From an alpha proteobacterium SCGC AAA536-K22 (GTDB lineage Bacteria > Pseudomonadota > Alphaproteobacteria > Puniceispirillales > Marisalimonadaceae), in NCBI GenBank assembly GCA_000421325.1, contig ATWQ01000001.1:146011-210010 (forward strand): DNA of 64,000 nucleotides, read 5' to 3'. How positions within the stretch are numbered: the stretch's first letter is position 1; each line of letters begins with the position of its first letter. Made by a program: the position numbers and the translations under genes. This document shows positions 1-9,298 of this stretch, piece by piece. Under the pieces are notes generated by a model. It was given only the letters and a program-made list of their open reading frames with translations, did not search any database and was not told where the DNA came from.

Positions 1-94
1 TGCTGGTAATTTAAATTATTGTGAAACATAAATGTTTATTAAAATTATGCAATAGATAAATATAAATAAATTTAATCATTTAAAGGGGCTTGAA

Positions 95-1024
95 ATGAAT
101 TTTATTGTTTTTCCAGGGCAAGGGTCTCAGAAGATTAGAATGGGTAAAGAATTATCAGATAATTTTATTGAAGCAAAACAAGTTTTTGAAGAAGTAAATG
201 ATGCCCTAAATTTTGATTTAACAAGTGTTATGTGGGAGGGCACAGATGATGAAATATCCTTAACTTCAAACGCACAACCTGCATTGATGGCTTGCAGTAT
301 AGCTACCTTAAGAGTTTTAAATAAAATTACTAATAAAAAACTACCAGATTTAGCAGATTATGTTTGTGGACATTCTCTAGGAGAATATACAGCTATGACT
401 GCTGCAGAAGTTTTTTCTCTACATCAATGTGCAATTTTATTAAGATTAAGAGGTACTGCAATGCAGGAAGCTGTTCCAATTGGGAAAGGTGCAATGGCTG
501 CATTGATAGGTACAAATCTTGAAACAGCAAAAGAAGTTTCAGATAAAGTAAAGTCTTATGGAGTTTGCGATATAGCTAATGATAATTCAGAAGGTCAAGT
601 TGTAATCAGTGGTGATATATTAGCAGTAGAAAATGCTATAAAACTTTCCAAGGATTTTGGTATAAAAAGGGCTGTAATTCTTCCTGTAAGCGCTCCATTT
701 CATTGTCAACTAATGAAACCTGCTCAAACAACGATGGAAAATGCCCTTAACGATTTAATTTTTAAAACTCCTATTGTACCAATTATACCCAATGTGAATG
801 TTTCACCTGAAACTAATCCAGATAAATTAAGGAAAAATTTAATTGATCAAGTTACTGGAACTGTTAGGTGGCGAGAGACTATGAAATTTGCTGACAAACA
901 AGGTGTTAAAAAAGTTATAGAATTAGGAAGTGGAAAAGTTCTTTCAGGCATTGCAAAAAGAATGATTAAAAATGTTGTAACTATTAGCATTGAGAATACA
1001 GAAGATTTTGAAAATTTTTTATAA
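95..1024 (+). CDS. fabD: Malonyl-CoA:ACP transacylase
   Basis: Transfers the malonyl group from malonyl-CoA to acyl carrier protein, supplying the extender unit for cytoplasmic type II fatty acid synthesis. The 309-residue length is normal for FabD. The N-terminal FPGQGSQ motif (residues 6-12), the nucleophile Ser94 in GHSLGE and the second catalytic residue His203 in APFH are all present. The ATG is preceded by AGGGG at 84-88, a good ribosome binding site. It is the first gene of a fabD-fabG-acpP-fabF run in standard alphaproteobacterial order. The upstream 94 bases hold no other gene; a promoter is likely there but I cannot place it confidently. Confidence 0.97.
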   Translation: MNFIVFPGQGSQKIRMGKELSDNFIEAKQVFEEVNDALNFDLTSVMWEGTDDEISLTSNAQPALMACSIATLRVLNKITNKKLPDLADYVCGHSLGEYTAMTAAEVFSLHQCAILLRLRGTAMQEAVPIGKGAMAALIGTNLETAKEVSDKVKSYGVCDIANDNSEGQVVISGDILAVENAIKLSKDFGIKRAVILPVSAPFHCQLMKPAQTTMENALNDLIFKTPIVPIIPNVNVSPETNPDKLRKNLIDQVTGTVRWRETMKFADKQGVKKVIELGSGKVLSGIAKRMIKNVVTISIENTEDFENFL

Positions 1025-1042
1025 ATTATAATGGAGATTTAA

Positions 1043-1780
1043 ATGTTTGAATTGTCAGATAAGGTAGCCCTAATAACAGGTGCATCAGGTGGCATTGGTA
1101 TGTCAATAGTAAAAAAAATGAAACAATGTGGAGCAAAATTAATTATTTCAGGGACACGACAAAATGTTCTTAATGATTTAGCCTCAGAATTAGGTAATGA
1201 CGTTAAGACAATAATAACTGACTTAAACGATAAAGATGATGTCCTAAATTTAGCAAAAGAAGCTGAAGCAAGTTTTGGTCATATTGATATATTAATAAAC
1301 AATGCTGGCATTACCGCTGATAACCTTTTTTTAAGAATGAAAGATGACGAATGGGATCAGGTTATTAACGTAAATTTATCAGCACCAATGAGATTAACAA
1401 GGCAAGTAATTAAAGGAATGTTAAAAAGAAGATATGGAAGAGTGATATTTATAAGTTCTGTTGTTGGTTATTCTGGAAATGCAGGCCAAAGTAATTATGC
1501 AGCCTCTAAATCTGCTTTAGTAGGCTTTACTAAATCAATAGCATTAGAAGTTGCTAGTCGAGGAATTACATGTAACCTGATAGCACCAGGATTTATTTCC
1601 ACTCCTATGACTGACAAATTATCTGATGACCAGAAAAAAAATATAGTAGAAAATATTCCAGTTAATCGATTAGGAAAAGTTGATGATATATCAAATGGCT
1701 GTGTTTATTTAGCTAGTGATGAGGCTGGTTTTATAACTGGCACTACTTTACATATTAATGGGGGTATGAGTATGATTTAG
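1043..1780 (+). CDS. fabG: 3-oxoacyl-[ACP] reductase
   Basis: NADPH-dependent reduction of 3-oxoacyl-ACP to 3-hydroxyacyl-ACP. A classical short-chain dehydrogenase of 245 residues with the TGASGGIG cofactor loop (12-19), NNAG (86-89) and the catalytic Ser139, Tyr152, Lys156 (YAASK). The C-terminal TGTTLHINGG motif is typical of FabG. It follows fabD by 18 bp, with GGAG before its ATG, so the two are probably co-transcribed. Position between fabD and acpP separates it from the many other SDR paralogues. Confidence 0.97.
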   Translation: MFELSDKVALITGASGGIGMSIVKKMKQCGAKLIISGTRQNVLNDLASELGNDVKTIITDLNDKDDVLNLAKEAEASFGHIDILINNAGITADNLFLRMKDDEWDQVINVNLSAPMRLTRQVIKGMLKRRYGRVIFISSVVGYSGNAGQSNYAASKSALVGFTKSIALEVASRGITCNLIAPGFISTPMTDKLSDDQKKNIVENIPVNRLGKVDDISNGCVYLASDEAGFITGTTLHINGGMSMI

Positions 1781-1883
1781 AGTTTTTTTGGCTAACACGA
1801 TAATATGCTTGGCATGAATAAATATTTATGTTACTCGAAACGCATTACAATTAAGTATTTAAATTGAATTGAAGGGGATTTTA

Positions 1884-2117
1884 ATGAGTGATATAGCTGG
1901 TAGAGTTACAAAAATTGTAGTTGAGCATCTTGGAGTTGAAGAAGCTAAGGTAGTAGATAGTGCTAGTTTTATAGATGATTTAGGTGCTGATAGCTTAGAT
2001 ACTGTTGAACTAGTTATGGCTTTTGAAGAAGAGTTTGAGTGCGAAATACCAGACGATGCTGCTGAAAAAATACAGACTGTTAAAGATGCAATAGATTTTA
2101 TATCCTCAAATACTTAA
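1884..2117 (+). CDS. acpP: Acyl carrier protein
   Basis: Carries growing acyl chains on a phosphopantetheine arm. The DSLDTVEL motif is intact, with Ser37 as the attachment site. I start at ATG 1884, giving 77 residues, because AAGGGG at 1872-1877 is correctly spaced for it; an in-frame TTG at 1869 would place that site inside the gene. The 103-base gap after fabG is the longest in this operon and may hold an extra promoter, as is common for highly expressed acpP; TTGGCA at 1809-1814 is a possible -35 but no good -10 follows. Acidic composition is as expected. Confidence 0.97.
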   Translation: MSDIAGRVTKIVVEHLGVEEAKVVDSASFIDDLGADSLDTVELVMAFEEEFECEIPDDAAEKIQTVKDAIDFISSNT

Positions 2118-2158
2118 TATAATTAAACTTTTACTCGATTAAATATTAGGAGTTTTTT

Positions 2159-3427
2159 ATGCGTCGAGTTGTTGTTACTGGATTAGGTTTATTAACACCT
2201 CTGGGTGTCGGTGTTGAGCTTAACTGGAGAAGACTGATTTCGGGTTCAGTTGGCATAAATAAAATTAATGATTTTGAAGTATCAGACCTGCCTTGTAAAA
2301 TAGCTGGACAAATTCCAACTATAAACGATGATAAAAATGGTGGATTAGATTTATATAATTGGATTGAACCAAGAGAATACAAACGTATTGATAGGTTTAT
2401 AGCTTACGGAATAATATCAGCTGTCCAGGCAGTAGATGATTCTGGTTGGACACCAAAAACTGAAAATGAAAAACAAAGAACAGGAGTAATTCTAGGTTCA
2501 GGTATTGGAGGTCTTGAAACTATAGCTAAAACTACTGAATTACTTAATTCAAAAGGACCTAGAAAAGTAAGCCCATTTTTTATACCTTCTGCGCTTATAA
2601 ATTTATTATCTGGTCAAGTAAGCATAAGGTATGGTTTTAAAGGTCCAAACCATTCTGTTGTAACAGCCTGCTCAACTGGTGCTCATGCTATTGGAGATGC
2701 AGCTAGAATTATAAGATATGGTGATGCAGATGTGATGGTTGCAGGAGGAGCTGAAGCTGCTTGTTGCCGCATTGGTATGGCAGGGTTTGCTGCAGCTAGA
2801 GCCTTAAGTACTAATTTTAATAATGACCCAGAATCCAGTTCCAGACCTTGGGATCAAGATAGAGATGGTTTTGTTATGGGTGAAGGTTCTGGTGTAATTA
2901 TTCTAGAAGAAAGAGAACACGCCATTGCTAGAGGTGCCAAAATATATGCGGAAATAAAGGGTTATGGCTTGTCAGGAGATGCTCATCATATTACTGCACC
3001 CGCTGAAAATGGCGATGGAGGTTTCAGGGCTATGCAATCTGCTTTAAAAGACGCAAACATTAATAGTTCAGATATTGATTATGTAAATGCTCATGGAACA
3101 TCAACTCCACTTGGAGATGTAATTGAATTAAAAGCTATTGATAGATTACTTAACCATAAAATAGAAAATACAAGCGTCAGCTCCACTAAATCAGCAACTG
3201 GCCATCTTTTAGGTGCGGCTGGTGCAATTGAGGCTATATACTCGATATTATCAATTAAAAATCAAATTGTACCTCCAACTAATAATTTGATAACTCCTGA
3301 CAAAGAAGCATTAGGATTTGATTTAGTTCCAATCAAATCAAAAAAAAGAAATGTTAAAAACGTACTTTCAAACTCATTTGGATTTGGTGGAACAAATGCT
3401 AGCCTAGTAATCAGTTGTCCAGATTAA
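2159..3427 (+). CDS. fabF: 3-oxoacyl-[ACP] synthase II
   Basis: Condensing enzyme that elongates acyl-ACP with malonyl-ACP. The 422 residues carry the Cys-His-His triad of KAS I/II enzymes: Cys171 in TACSTGAH, His312 in NAHGTSTPLGD and His349 in SATGHLLGAAG. The glycine-rich C-terminus NSFGFGGTNAS is present. AGGAG lies just upstream of the ATG. The 3' end overlaps the start of mltG by 13 bases, indicating translational coupling. Confidence 0.97.
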   Translation: MRRVVVTGLGLLTPLGVGVELNWRRLISGSVGINKINDFEVSDLPCKIAGQIPTINDDKNGGLDLYNWIEPREYKRIDRFIAYGIISAVQAVDDSGWTPKTENEKQRTGVILGSGIGGLETIAKTTELLNSKGPRKVSPFFIPSALINLLSGQVSIRYGFKGPNHSVVTACSTGAHAIGDAARIIRYGDADVMVAGGAEAACCRIGMAGFAAARALSTNFNNDPESSSRPWDQDRDGFVMGEGSGVIILEEREHAIARGAKIYAEIKGYGLSGDAHHITAPAENGDGGFRAMQSALKDANINSSDIDYVNAHGTSTPLGDVIELKAIDRLLNHKIENTSVSSTKSATGHLLGAAGAIEAIYSILSIKNQIVPPTNNLITPDKEALGFDLVPIKSKKRNVKNVLSNSFGFGGTNASLVISCPD

Positions 3428-4380
3428 TATTAAAAAACAAACTTTTCCTTTTAATATTTTTTATAATTTTTTTGATTTTTACTAGTTACTACTATATTGA
3501 CTATAAAAAAAAACTACAAATAGTGCCTAAAAATACTTATTTTTTATTAGAAAAAAATACAAACCAAAAAAAAATTATAAAACAACTTCAGCTTAACGAT
3601 ATTTTTATTCAGTATGTTGATTGGAGAATTATATCATTAATACGTAAAGATATTTTTATTCCTAAAGCTGGTGAGTACTTAATTCCTAAAAACTCAAGCA
3701 TACAAGATATTCAAAACATTTTTCAGAATGAAAAAACAATTACAAGGATTTTTAAACTTGTTGAAGGAACAACGAAAAAAAATTTAAAAAAAAGCTTACT
3801 TGAAAATCGATATTTGTCGGGAGAAATAAAACTTTTAAAAGAAGGGATATATAAACCAGACACGTATTATTTTAAATATGGGTATTCTAGAAATAAATTA
3901 TTAGAACGTATGAAGTTAGCTCAAGATAAAATTCTAGAAAATGTTTGGAAAAATAAACCTAAAAACTTTATTTTAAAAAATAAAAAAGATTTCCTGATCT
4001 TAGCATCAATAGTTCAAAGTGAAACAAGTGATTTGAACGATAGTAGATTAGTAGCAAGTGTTTTTATTAATAGGCTTAAAAATAATATGAAACTTCAGTC
4101 TGATGTTACATTAGCATATGGTTTTAATGTTAATGGTCAAAAAATTACCAAAAATATGTTAAAATCAGATAACCCTTTTAATACGTATTTTTATAAAGGT
4201 TTACCTCCAACTCCCATATCATATCCTGGTGAAAATGCTTTAAAATCCTTAAAGTATCTAAAAAAAACAAATTATTTTTATTTCGTAAGTGATGGAAAAG
4301 GAGGTCATAGATTTTCTCAAACATATAGTTTACATAGAAAAAATATTAAGCTATGGAAAGATTATATCAATAAGGAATAA
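3415..4380 (+). CDS. mltG: Endolytic murein transglycosylase
   Basis: Inner-membrane lytic transglycosylase (YceG family) that cleaves nascent peptidoglycan strands. One N-terminal membrane segment spans about residues 10-26. The catalytic domain has Glu203 in SIVQSET, KLQSDVTLAYG and the NPFNTY...GLPPTPI signature. The protein is very lysine- and asparagine-rich, reflecting low GC. The start is uncertain: I use TTG at 3415 because no ATG precedes the membrane segment. Many alphaproteobacteria have yicC between mltG and gmk; here the gap is 2 bp. Confidence 0.9.
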   Translation: MSRLILKNKLFLLIFFIIFLIFTSYYYIDYKKKLQIVPKNTYFLLEKNTNQKKIIKQLQLNDIFIQYVDWRIISLIRKDIFIPKAGEYLIPKNSSIQDIQNIFQNEKTITRIFKLVEGTTKKNLKKSLLENRYLSGEIKLLKEGIYKPDTYYFKYGYSRNKLLERMKLAQDKILENVWKNKPKNFILKNKKDFLILASIVQSETSDLNDSRLVASVFINRLKNNMKLQSDVTLAYGFNVNGQKITKNMLKSDNPFNTYFYKGLPPTPISYPGENALKSLKYLKKTNYFYFVSDGKGGHRFSQTYSLHRKNIKLWKDYINKE

Positions 4381-4382
4381 TA

Positions 4383-5006
4383 ATGAATAATAACACTCGA
4401 AAAGGTCTTGTATTAGTAATTTCTTCTCCTTCTGGGGCTGGTAAAACAACTATATGTAAAAAAATAATTCAAGAGGTTGATGGAATTGATCTTTCAGTTT
4501 CCGTAACTACACGTAAAATAAGAAAAGACGAAATTGAAGGGAAAGATTATTTTTTTACAAATGACTCAGAATTTGAAACGTTGGTTAGAAATGATGAGTT
4601 TTTAGAACATGCCAATGTTTTTGGTTTTTCATATGGAACTCCAAAAAAAGAAGTTATTTCAAAAATTGAAAAAGGAATTGATATTATAGTAGATATAGAT
4701 TGGCAAGGTACAAGACAGATTCAAAATCATATACCGAATGATATTGTAAAAGTCTTTATTTTACCTCCATCTATCAAAGAGCTTGAGAACAGACTTGGCA
4801 ATAGAGCAAGTGAAGATAAAAAAAATTTTCTAAAAAGAATGTCTGAAGCTAGAAAAGAAATAAGTCACTATTTAGAATATGATTTTGTTATAATAAACAA
4901 GGAAATTAATTTGGCTGTAAGCCAAATTAAATCAATTTTAATTTCGGAAAGACTACGAAGATATAGATATTTAAACTTAAAGAATATTGTCGAAAAGCTT
5001 AAATAA
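4383..5006 (+). CDS. gmk: Guanylate kinase
   Basis: Phosphorylates GMP to GDP with ATP. The 207-residue protein has the P-loop SPSGAGKT (15-22), the SVTTRKIRKDEIEGKDYFF nucleotide-monophosphate-binding segment and the VDIDWQGTRQI motif of the family. It starts 2 bp after mltG and probably ends the fab operon. Its stop lies 4 bp from the convergent rsmA stop, leaving no room for a separate terminator. Confidence 0.96.
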   Translation: MNNNTRKGLVLVISSPSGAGKTTICKKIIQEVDGIDLSVSVTTRKIRKDEIEGKDYFFTNDSEFETLVRNDEFLEHANVFGFSYGTPKKEVISKIEKGIDIIVDIDWQGTRQIQNHIPNDIVKVFILPPSIKELENRLGNRASEDKKNFLKRMSEARKEISHYLEYDFVIINKEINLAVSQIKSILISERLRRYRYLNLKNIVEKLK

Positions 5007-5010
5007 ATTT

Positions 5011-5841
5011 TCACTTTTGTTCGAATGATTTTTTGGCTATTTTACAAAAATCTATAACAGTTAAATTCTCTGGCCTTAAATTTGGTGAAATACCCAGTTC
5101 TTTTAAAATTGTTTGTCCATTTATAGTTTTCAAACTAGTTTTAAGCATTTTTCTTCTTTGGCTGAAGGCCATATGCGTTATTTTTTCAACAGATTCGAAA
5201 GATACATCATATAGAGGTTTACTTAATGGTTTTAATTGTATCACGCTCGATTTAACCTTAGGTTTAGGAATAAAAGCGTCACTTGGAATATCAAACATTT
5301 TTTTACTTTTTGTTAACCAATTTGTTAAAATTGACAATCTACCATAGTTTTTAGATCCAGGTTTTGCAATTATTCTATCGGCAACTTCTTTTTGAAACAT
5401 TAAAGTAAGCAAATCAAAATGATGAATATGTTTCAACCATGAAGTCAACATTTTAGTTCCTGTATTATAAGGAAGATTAGCTATCACTTGCCTAGGAGAG
5501 TTACCTAACTCCCAAATAGGATAATGAAGAGCATCATCAGTGATTATAATAAGTTTATCTTTATATATTTTTTTCACATCGGTTAACATTTTTTCTGATT
5601 GTTTATCTTTGTCAATAGTATAAAGAATAGTTGGATTTTTTTTTAAAATTGATCTGGTCAAACTCCCAGGACCTGGACCAATTTCAATTACGGTTCGAGC
5701 GATAGGTTCAGAATTTCTAACAATTTTATCAGTTAAGTTTAGATCAAATAGAAAATTTTGACCTAAGGATTTATTAATTTTAACATTATTTTTTTTCAGA
5801 GTTTCCTTGATAGTAGGCAATTCTGTATTCTTATTATCCAT
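5011..5841 (-). CDS. rsmA: 16S rRNA adenine dimethyltransferase
   Basis: KsgA/RsmA dimethylates the two adjacent adenines near the 3' end of 16S rRNA during 30S maturation. Visible motifs: KSLGQNFL (25-31), the SAM-binding VIEIGPGPGSLT (51-62) and the catalytic ANLPYN (121-126). FIPKPKVKSSVIQL marks the C-terminal domain. The 276-residue length is normal. The gene overlaps the 3' end of pdxA by 8 bases, so translation is probably coupled. It is the last gene of the lptF-to-rsmA operon. Confidence 0.96.
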   Translation of the reverse strand: MDNKNTELPTIKETLKKNNVKINKSLGQNFLFDLNLTDKIVRNSEPIARTVIEIGPGPGSLTRSILKKNPTILYTIDKDKQSEKMLTDVKKIYKDKLIIITDDALHYPIWELGNSPRQVIANLPYNTGTKMLTSWLKHIHHFDLLTLMFQKEVADRIIAKPGSKNYGRLSILTNWLTKSKKMFDIPSDAFIPKPKVKSSVIQLKPLSKPLYDVSFESVEKITHMAFSQRRKMLKTSLKTINGQTILKELGISPNLRPENLTVIDFCKIAKKSFEQK

Positions 5842-6847
5842 CTTGCTTATTTATACTCATTTGATAAGCAAGATTAATTGCTGCTATTAAACTATCGGGA
5901 TTAGCAATGTTTTTGCCAGCAATATCAAATGCAGTTCCATGGTCAGGTGAAGTTCTAATGAAATCTAATCCCAAAGTTACGTTAACACCATTAAAAAAAT
6001 CTAATGTTTTAATTGGAATAAGAGCTTGATCGTGATACATACAAATAGCTACATCATAATCTTTTCTTTTTTTTGACGAAAAAGCTGTATCAGCAGAAAC
6101 GGGCCCCTCTAAAAAACAATCATTTTTTTTTTTGGCTTTATTAATCGCAGGAATAATTATTTTCTTTTCTTCATTTCCAATATCTCCGTTTTCACCTGCA
6201 TGAGGGTTTAATCCTGTAACGAGTATTCTAGGTTTAGAAATATTAAATAAAGAAATTAAGCTTTCTTTTGCAATATTTATTGAATGTTCAATTCGACTTT
6301 TTGTTATAAGTTTTGAAATATTTTTTATAGGAACATGAATTGTCAATGGAATTGTTTTTAGGCCATTAGTAACTAGCATCATGACAGGAATTTTTTTGTA
6401 TTGGGAAAGTGATGCAAGAAAATCTGTATGCCCTTGAAAGTTAAACCCAGATTGATACATAATCTCTTTATTTATAGGATTTGTTACAATCGCAGAAGCT
6501 ATACTATTCATTTTAATTCGAACACAATCAACAATTGATTTTTTTATAAAAGAAGCATATTTGGTATTTGGTTTCCCAAAAAATATTTCTTCAAATAAAT
6601 TTATAGGAATAATATTTAAATTATTCTCCTTGTAGTCAGAAAAATTCACTTTATCCTTAATTTCATTCAATTTGATGTTGCTATTAATATTCTTTTTACA
6701 ATCTTCAATTAGATTTAAGCTACTTATAACTATAGGTCTTATGTTTTTAATAATTTTGGAGTTTTCTATTGCTTTAATTGTAATTTCACTTGAAATACTA
6801 GCGGGATCACCTGCAGATATTAGGATAACTTTTTTTAAAGAATTCAT
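5834..6847 (-). CDS. pdxA: 4-hydroxythreonine-4-phosphate dehydrogenase
   Basis: Oxidises 4-phosphohydroxy-L-threonine in the DXP-dependent pyridoxal phosphate pathway. The three metal-binding histidines are His171 (TIHVP), His216 (NPHAGE) and His272 (MYHDQALIP). GHTDFLA and the C-terminal SPDHGTAFDIAG motif are present. The N-terminal motif reads SAGDPASISSEI where most members have GDPAGIGPEI, a mild divergence. It sits 11 bp after surA in the conserved surA-pdxA-rsmA order. Confidence 0.95.
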   Translation of the reverse strand: MNSLKKVILISAGDPASISSEITIKAIENSKIIKNIRPIVISSLNLIEDCKKNINSNIKLNEIKDKVNFSDYKENNLNIIPINLFEEIFFGKPNTKYASFIKKSIVDCVRIKMNSIASAIVTNPINKEIMYQSGFNFQGHTDFLASLSQYKKIPVMMLVTNGLKTIPLTIHVPIKNISKLITKSRIEHSINIAKESLISLFNISKPRILVTGLNPHAGENGDIGNEEKKIIIPAINKAKKKNDCFLEGPVSADTAFSSKKRKDYDVAICMYHDQALIPIKTLDFFNGVNVTLGLDFIRTSPDHGTAFDIAGKNIANPDSLIAAINLAYQMSINKQDG

Positions 6848-6858
6848 ATAAATATTTA

Positions 6859-8133
6859 TTAACTATTTAATTTTTTGATACTGGTTATATTTGCTTCCTT
6901 ATAAAGACGTTTTAATAGTCTTTCACTGAAAATCAAATAATGTTTTTGCATTATTTTATTTTTTTTCTGCAAGAGTGATGCTTTTTCTAACTTTGTATTT
7001 TTGGTGTCACATAAAATATATGTATATCCATAATTACCAATAAATATTGGTTGTGATATTTTATATAATTCAATCTTCTTAATAAGATTTTGTATCCTTG
7101 AACTTAAATCTGCTATTCTTGAATGTAAAATATTTAAGCTAAGTTTGTTATTTTTTTGTTTTTTTATAATACCTAAATTTTCACAACCTTTTTGGCCATC
7201 TAATATACTTTCAAGTCTTTCATTTGTTTTGTTAAAAGCCTCATCTTTTTTTTGAAAATTTATTGGGAATTTTATTTGAGCAACGATGACATTCATTTCA
7301 TTTTTGCTTAATTTTCCATTAAATCTTTTAGCTAATACTTTAATGATCTTTATTTTATCGTTGGTTGGAAAACTGATAATATCACCTTCATTCAATTTAA
7401 TCTGTTTTGATTTTATATAATTAGGCAAATTTTCATAATTTTTCCATCCAACTTTACCTCTTAACTTGGCTGAACTACTTATAGAAATTTGTTTTGCTAA
7501 ATCTAAAAAGTTTACACCATTATTTAAAGCAGATTTAATTTTGGTTAATAAGATCTTATTATTTTTTTTACTGATTACAATTTCTGCTAAATCGTAGAGA
7601 TCTTCAGTCGTTCTGTTTTTTTTTTCTTTAAGATTGTTTTCAATTTGTTTGTCTAAAGTAATCAATTGTTTCTTAAATTTATTTTTTAAGACAATACTCC
7701 AAATTAATTGAGAATTATATTTGTCTAACAAAGCTGTTTTTGGTAATAATAGCTTATTTAGAAATTTATTTAATGTTACTTCTGAATTGTTAAATTCATT
7801 TAAAAGTAGTTGGTTAGCTTTCGGGGAAACTATTTTTATTATGTTTTTATTAATTTTAAGTCCAGCAGATAAAATTATTTTATCGTTAATTAGAGAATTT
7901 AATGATTGGTTGTAATATGATTCGAGTTTTTTGGAGTCACTTTTATTTTCAATAGAAAATGAAAGTAATTTTGCACGATTGACTACATCATTTTTCGTAA
8001 TAGGTATTTTATTAACAGTTGTTAGTATATAGTTTTCACTACAAAAAGCGCTGTTAGCAATAATATTATAAACAAAAATATTTATAAATATTAATAATCT
8101 AAAGTTTAAACAATTTTTAATAATTCTATTCAC
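6859..8133 (-). CDS. surA: SurA-like periplasmic peptidyl-prolyl isomerase
   Basis: Periplasmic chaperone/PPIase for outer-membrane protein assembly. An N-terminal signal segment (about residues 8-30, ending SAFCSEN) leads into a SurA-type N-terminal domain. A parvulin-like region near residues 170-260 includes DLAEIVISKKNNK, LAKQISISSSAKLRGKVGW and a phenylalanine-poor active site. Similarity is weak, so the call leans on position between lptG and pdxA. The start is GTG at 8133 with AAGGG upstream. lptD, which usually precedes surA in this cluster, is absent. Confidence 0.78.
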   Translation of the reverse strand: MNRIIKNCLNFRLLIFINIFVYNIIANSAFCSENYILTTVNKIPITKNDVVNRAKLLSFSIENKSDSKKLESYYNQSLNSLINDKIILSAGLKINKNIIKIVSPKANQLLLNEFNNSEVTLNKFLNKLLLPKTALLDKYNSQLIWSIVLKNKFKKQLITLDKQIENNLKEKKNRTTEDLYDLAEIVISKKNNKILLTKIKSALNNGVNFLDLAKQISISSSAKLRGKVGWKNYENLPNYIKSKQIKLNEGDIISFPTNDKIKIIKVLAKRFNGKLSKNEMNVIVAQIKFPINFQKKDEAFNKTNERLESILDGQKGCENLGIIKKQKNNKLSLNILHSRIADLSSRIQNLIKKIELYKISQPIFIGNYGYTYILCDTKNTKLEKASLLQKKNKIMQKHYLIFSERLLKRLYKEANITSIKKLNS

Positions 8134-8147
8134 TGTAAACCCTTTTT

Positions 8148-9284
8148 TTATTGTCTTTTACCTTCGTCTATATCACTTGTTAAATAACAACCTGCGAACA
8201 ATCCAATTAAAGTAGGACCAAATCCAGATAGTAATGCTGGCAGTTTCTCTGAAGAGCCCAATGCAAAAATAAAATCTCCAATAAAATATAAACTAAAACC
8301 AACAACTAACGAGAGTGAAACAATACCAAGCTCAATTTTTCTTTCATTACTCCTTAACATCAAGGAAGCTGAAAGTAAAATCATTGATATAATCAAAAAT
8401 GGTTGGCAAATTAATTTAAAAAAATATAACAAATGCTTAGAAGTGTTTAGACCATATTGTTGCATTTGCTTTAGATAAATTGGAAAATCTAATAGATATA
8501 TATTTTCAGGTTCTATAGTTGTGACATTTAGATTGCTTTGATTAGATTTTATGAAAAAAGAGAGTTGATTTAGTATTTGTAATTCTGAGTTGTTTTTCGT
8601 TAATCGTACTTCAAAAAGGTTCAGTTTATTTTTAGAAAATACAGCTCGTCTTGCAGAGATTCTTTTTTTAAAAACTTGATCTTGATCATAAACAAATATA
8701 TTTACATCGAACAAAGTATTTAAATCTTCATTTATTTTACCAGCATTTATCAGTAAATATGATTTTTTAGAAATTTGTTTGATCCAGAACCCTTTTGTGT
8801 CAAATGAAAATGTTTTTAAATTCTTCTGACCAAAAAAAATAGTCTGTAAACTTTCATATTTTTTGTTCAACAAAGCTGTAAAGGGATTTAAAACTATTAC
8901 GGAAACAAGTCCTATTAAAAAAAAAGAAATTAATATTGGAGAAAGTATTGTCCACAGAGATATTCCGGATGTTTTTGAAACTATATAGTAGTTTTTTTTT
9001 CTCCATTGATTAAAGCAAGATATTGATCCAATTAGAACGGCAAAAGGTAAAATTTTTTGGATATTTCCAGAAATTTTTAATAAGGCCATAACTAATATGT
9101 CAAAGATATCAGCCTCAACTAGATGATCAACACCTACTTTGTTTGAGGAACGTCTAAATAGTTCAATAATGTCTATAAAAAATATCAATATCATCAATGA
9201 AAACAATGCTAACAAAAAATATTTAAATATGTCTTTTGTAAAATATTTATAAAGAATTAAAGGATGATTATTAGTTTTTATCAT
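8148..9284 (-). CDS. lptG: LPS export permease LptG
   Basis: One of the two inner-membrane permease subunits of the LptB2FG ABC transporter that extracts lipopolysaccharide. The 378-residue YjgP/YjgQ-family protein has N-terminal membrane segments (about residues 18-36, 65-85, 105-130), a periplasmic beta-rich middle part and three C-terminal segments. I call it LptG rather than LptF because it is second in the lptF-lptG order. No lptD follows; the next gene, surA, starts 14 bp away. Confidence 0.88.
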   Translation of the reverse strand: MIKTNNHPLILYKYFTKDIFKYFLLALFSLMILIFFIDIIELFRRSSNKVGVDHLVEADIFDILVMALLKISGNIQKILPFAVLIGSISCFNQWRKKNYYIVSKTSGISLWTILSPILISFFLIGLVSVIVLNPFTALLNKKYESLQTIFFGQKNLKTFSFDTKGFWIKQISKKSYLLINAGKINEDLNTLFDVNIFVYDQDQVFKKRISARRAVFSKNKLNLFEVRLTKNNSELQILNQLSFFIKSNQSNLNVTTIEPENIYLLDFPIYLKQMQQYGLNTSKHLLYFFKLICQPFLIISMILLSASLMLRSNERKIELGIVSLSLVVGFSLYFIGDFIFALGSSEKLPALLSGFGPTLIGLFAGCYLTSDIDEGKRQ

Positions 9285-9298
9285 TCAATATCAACGTG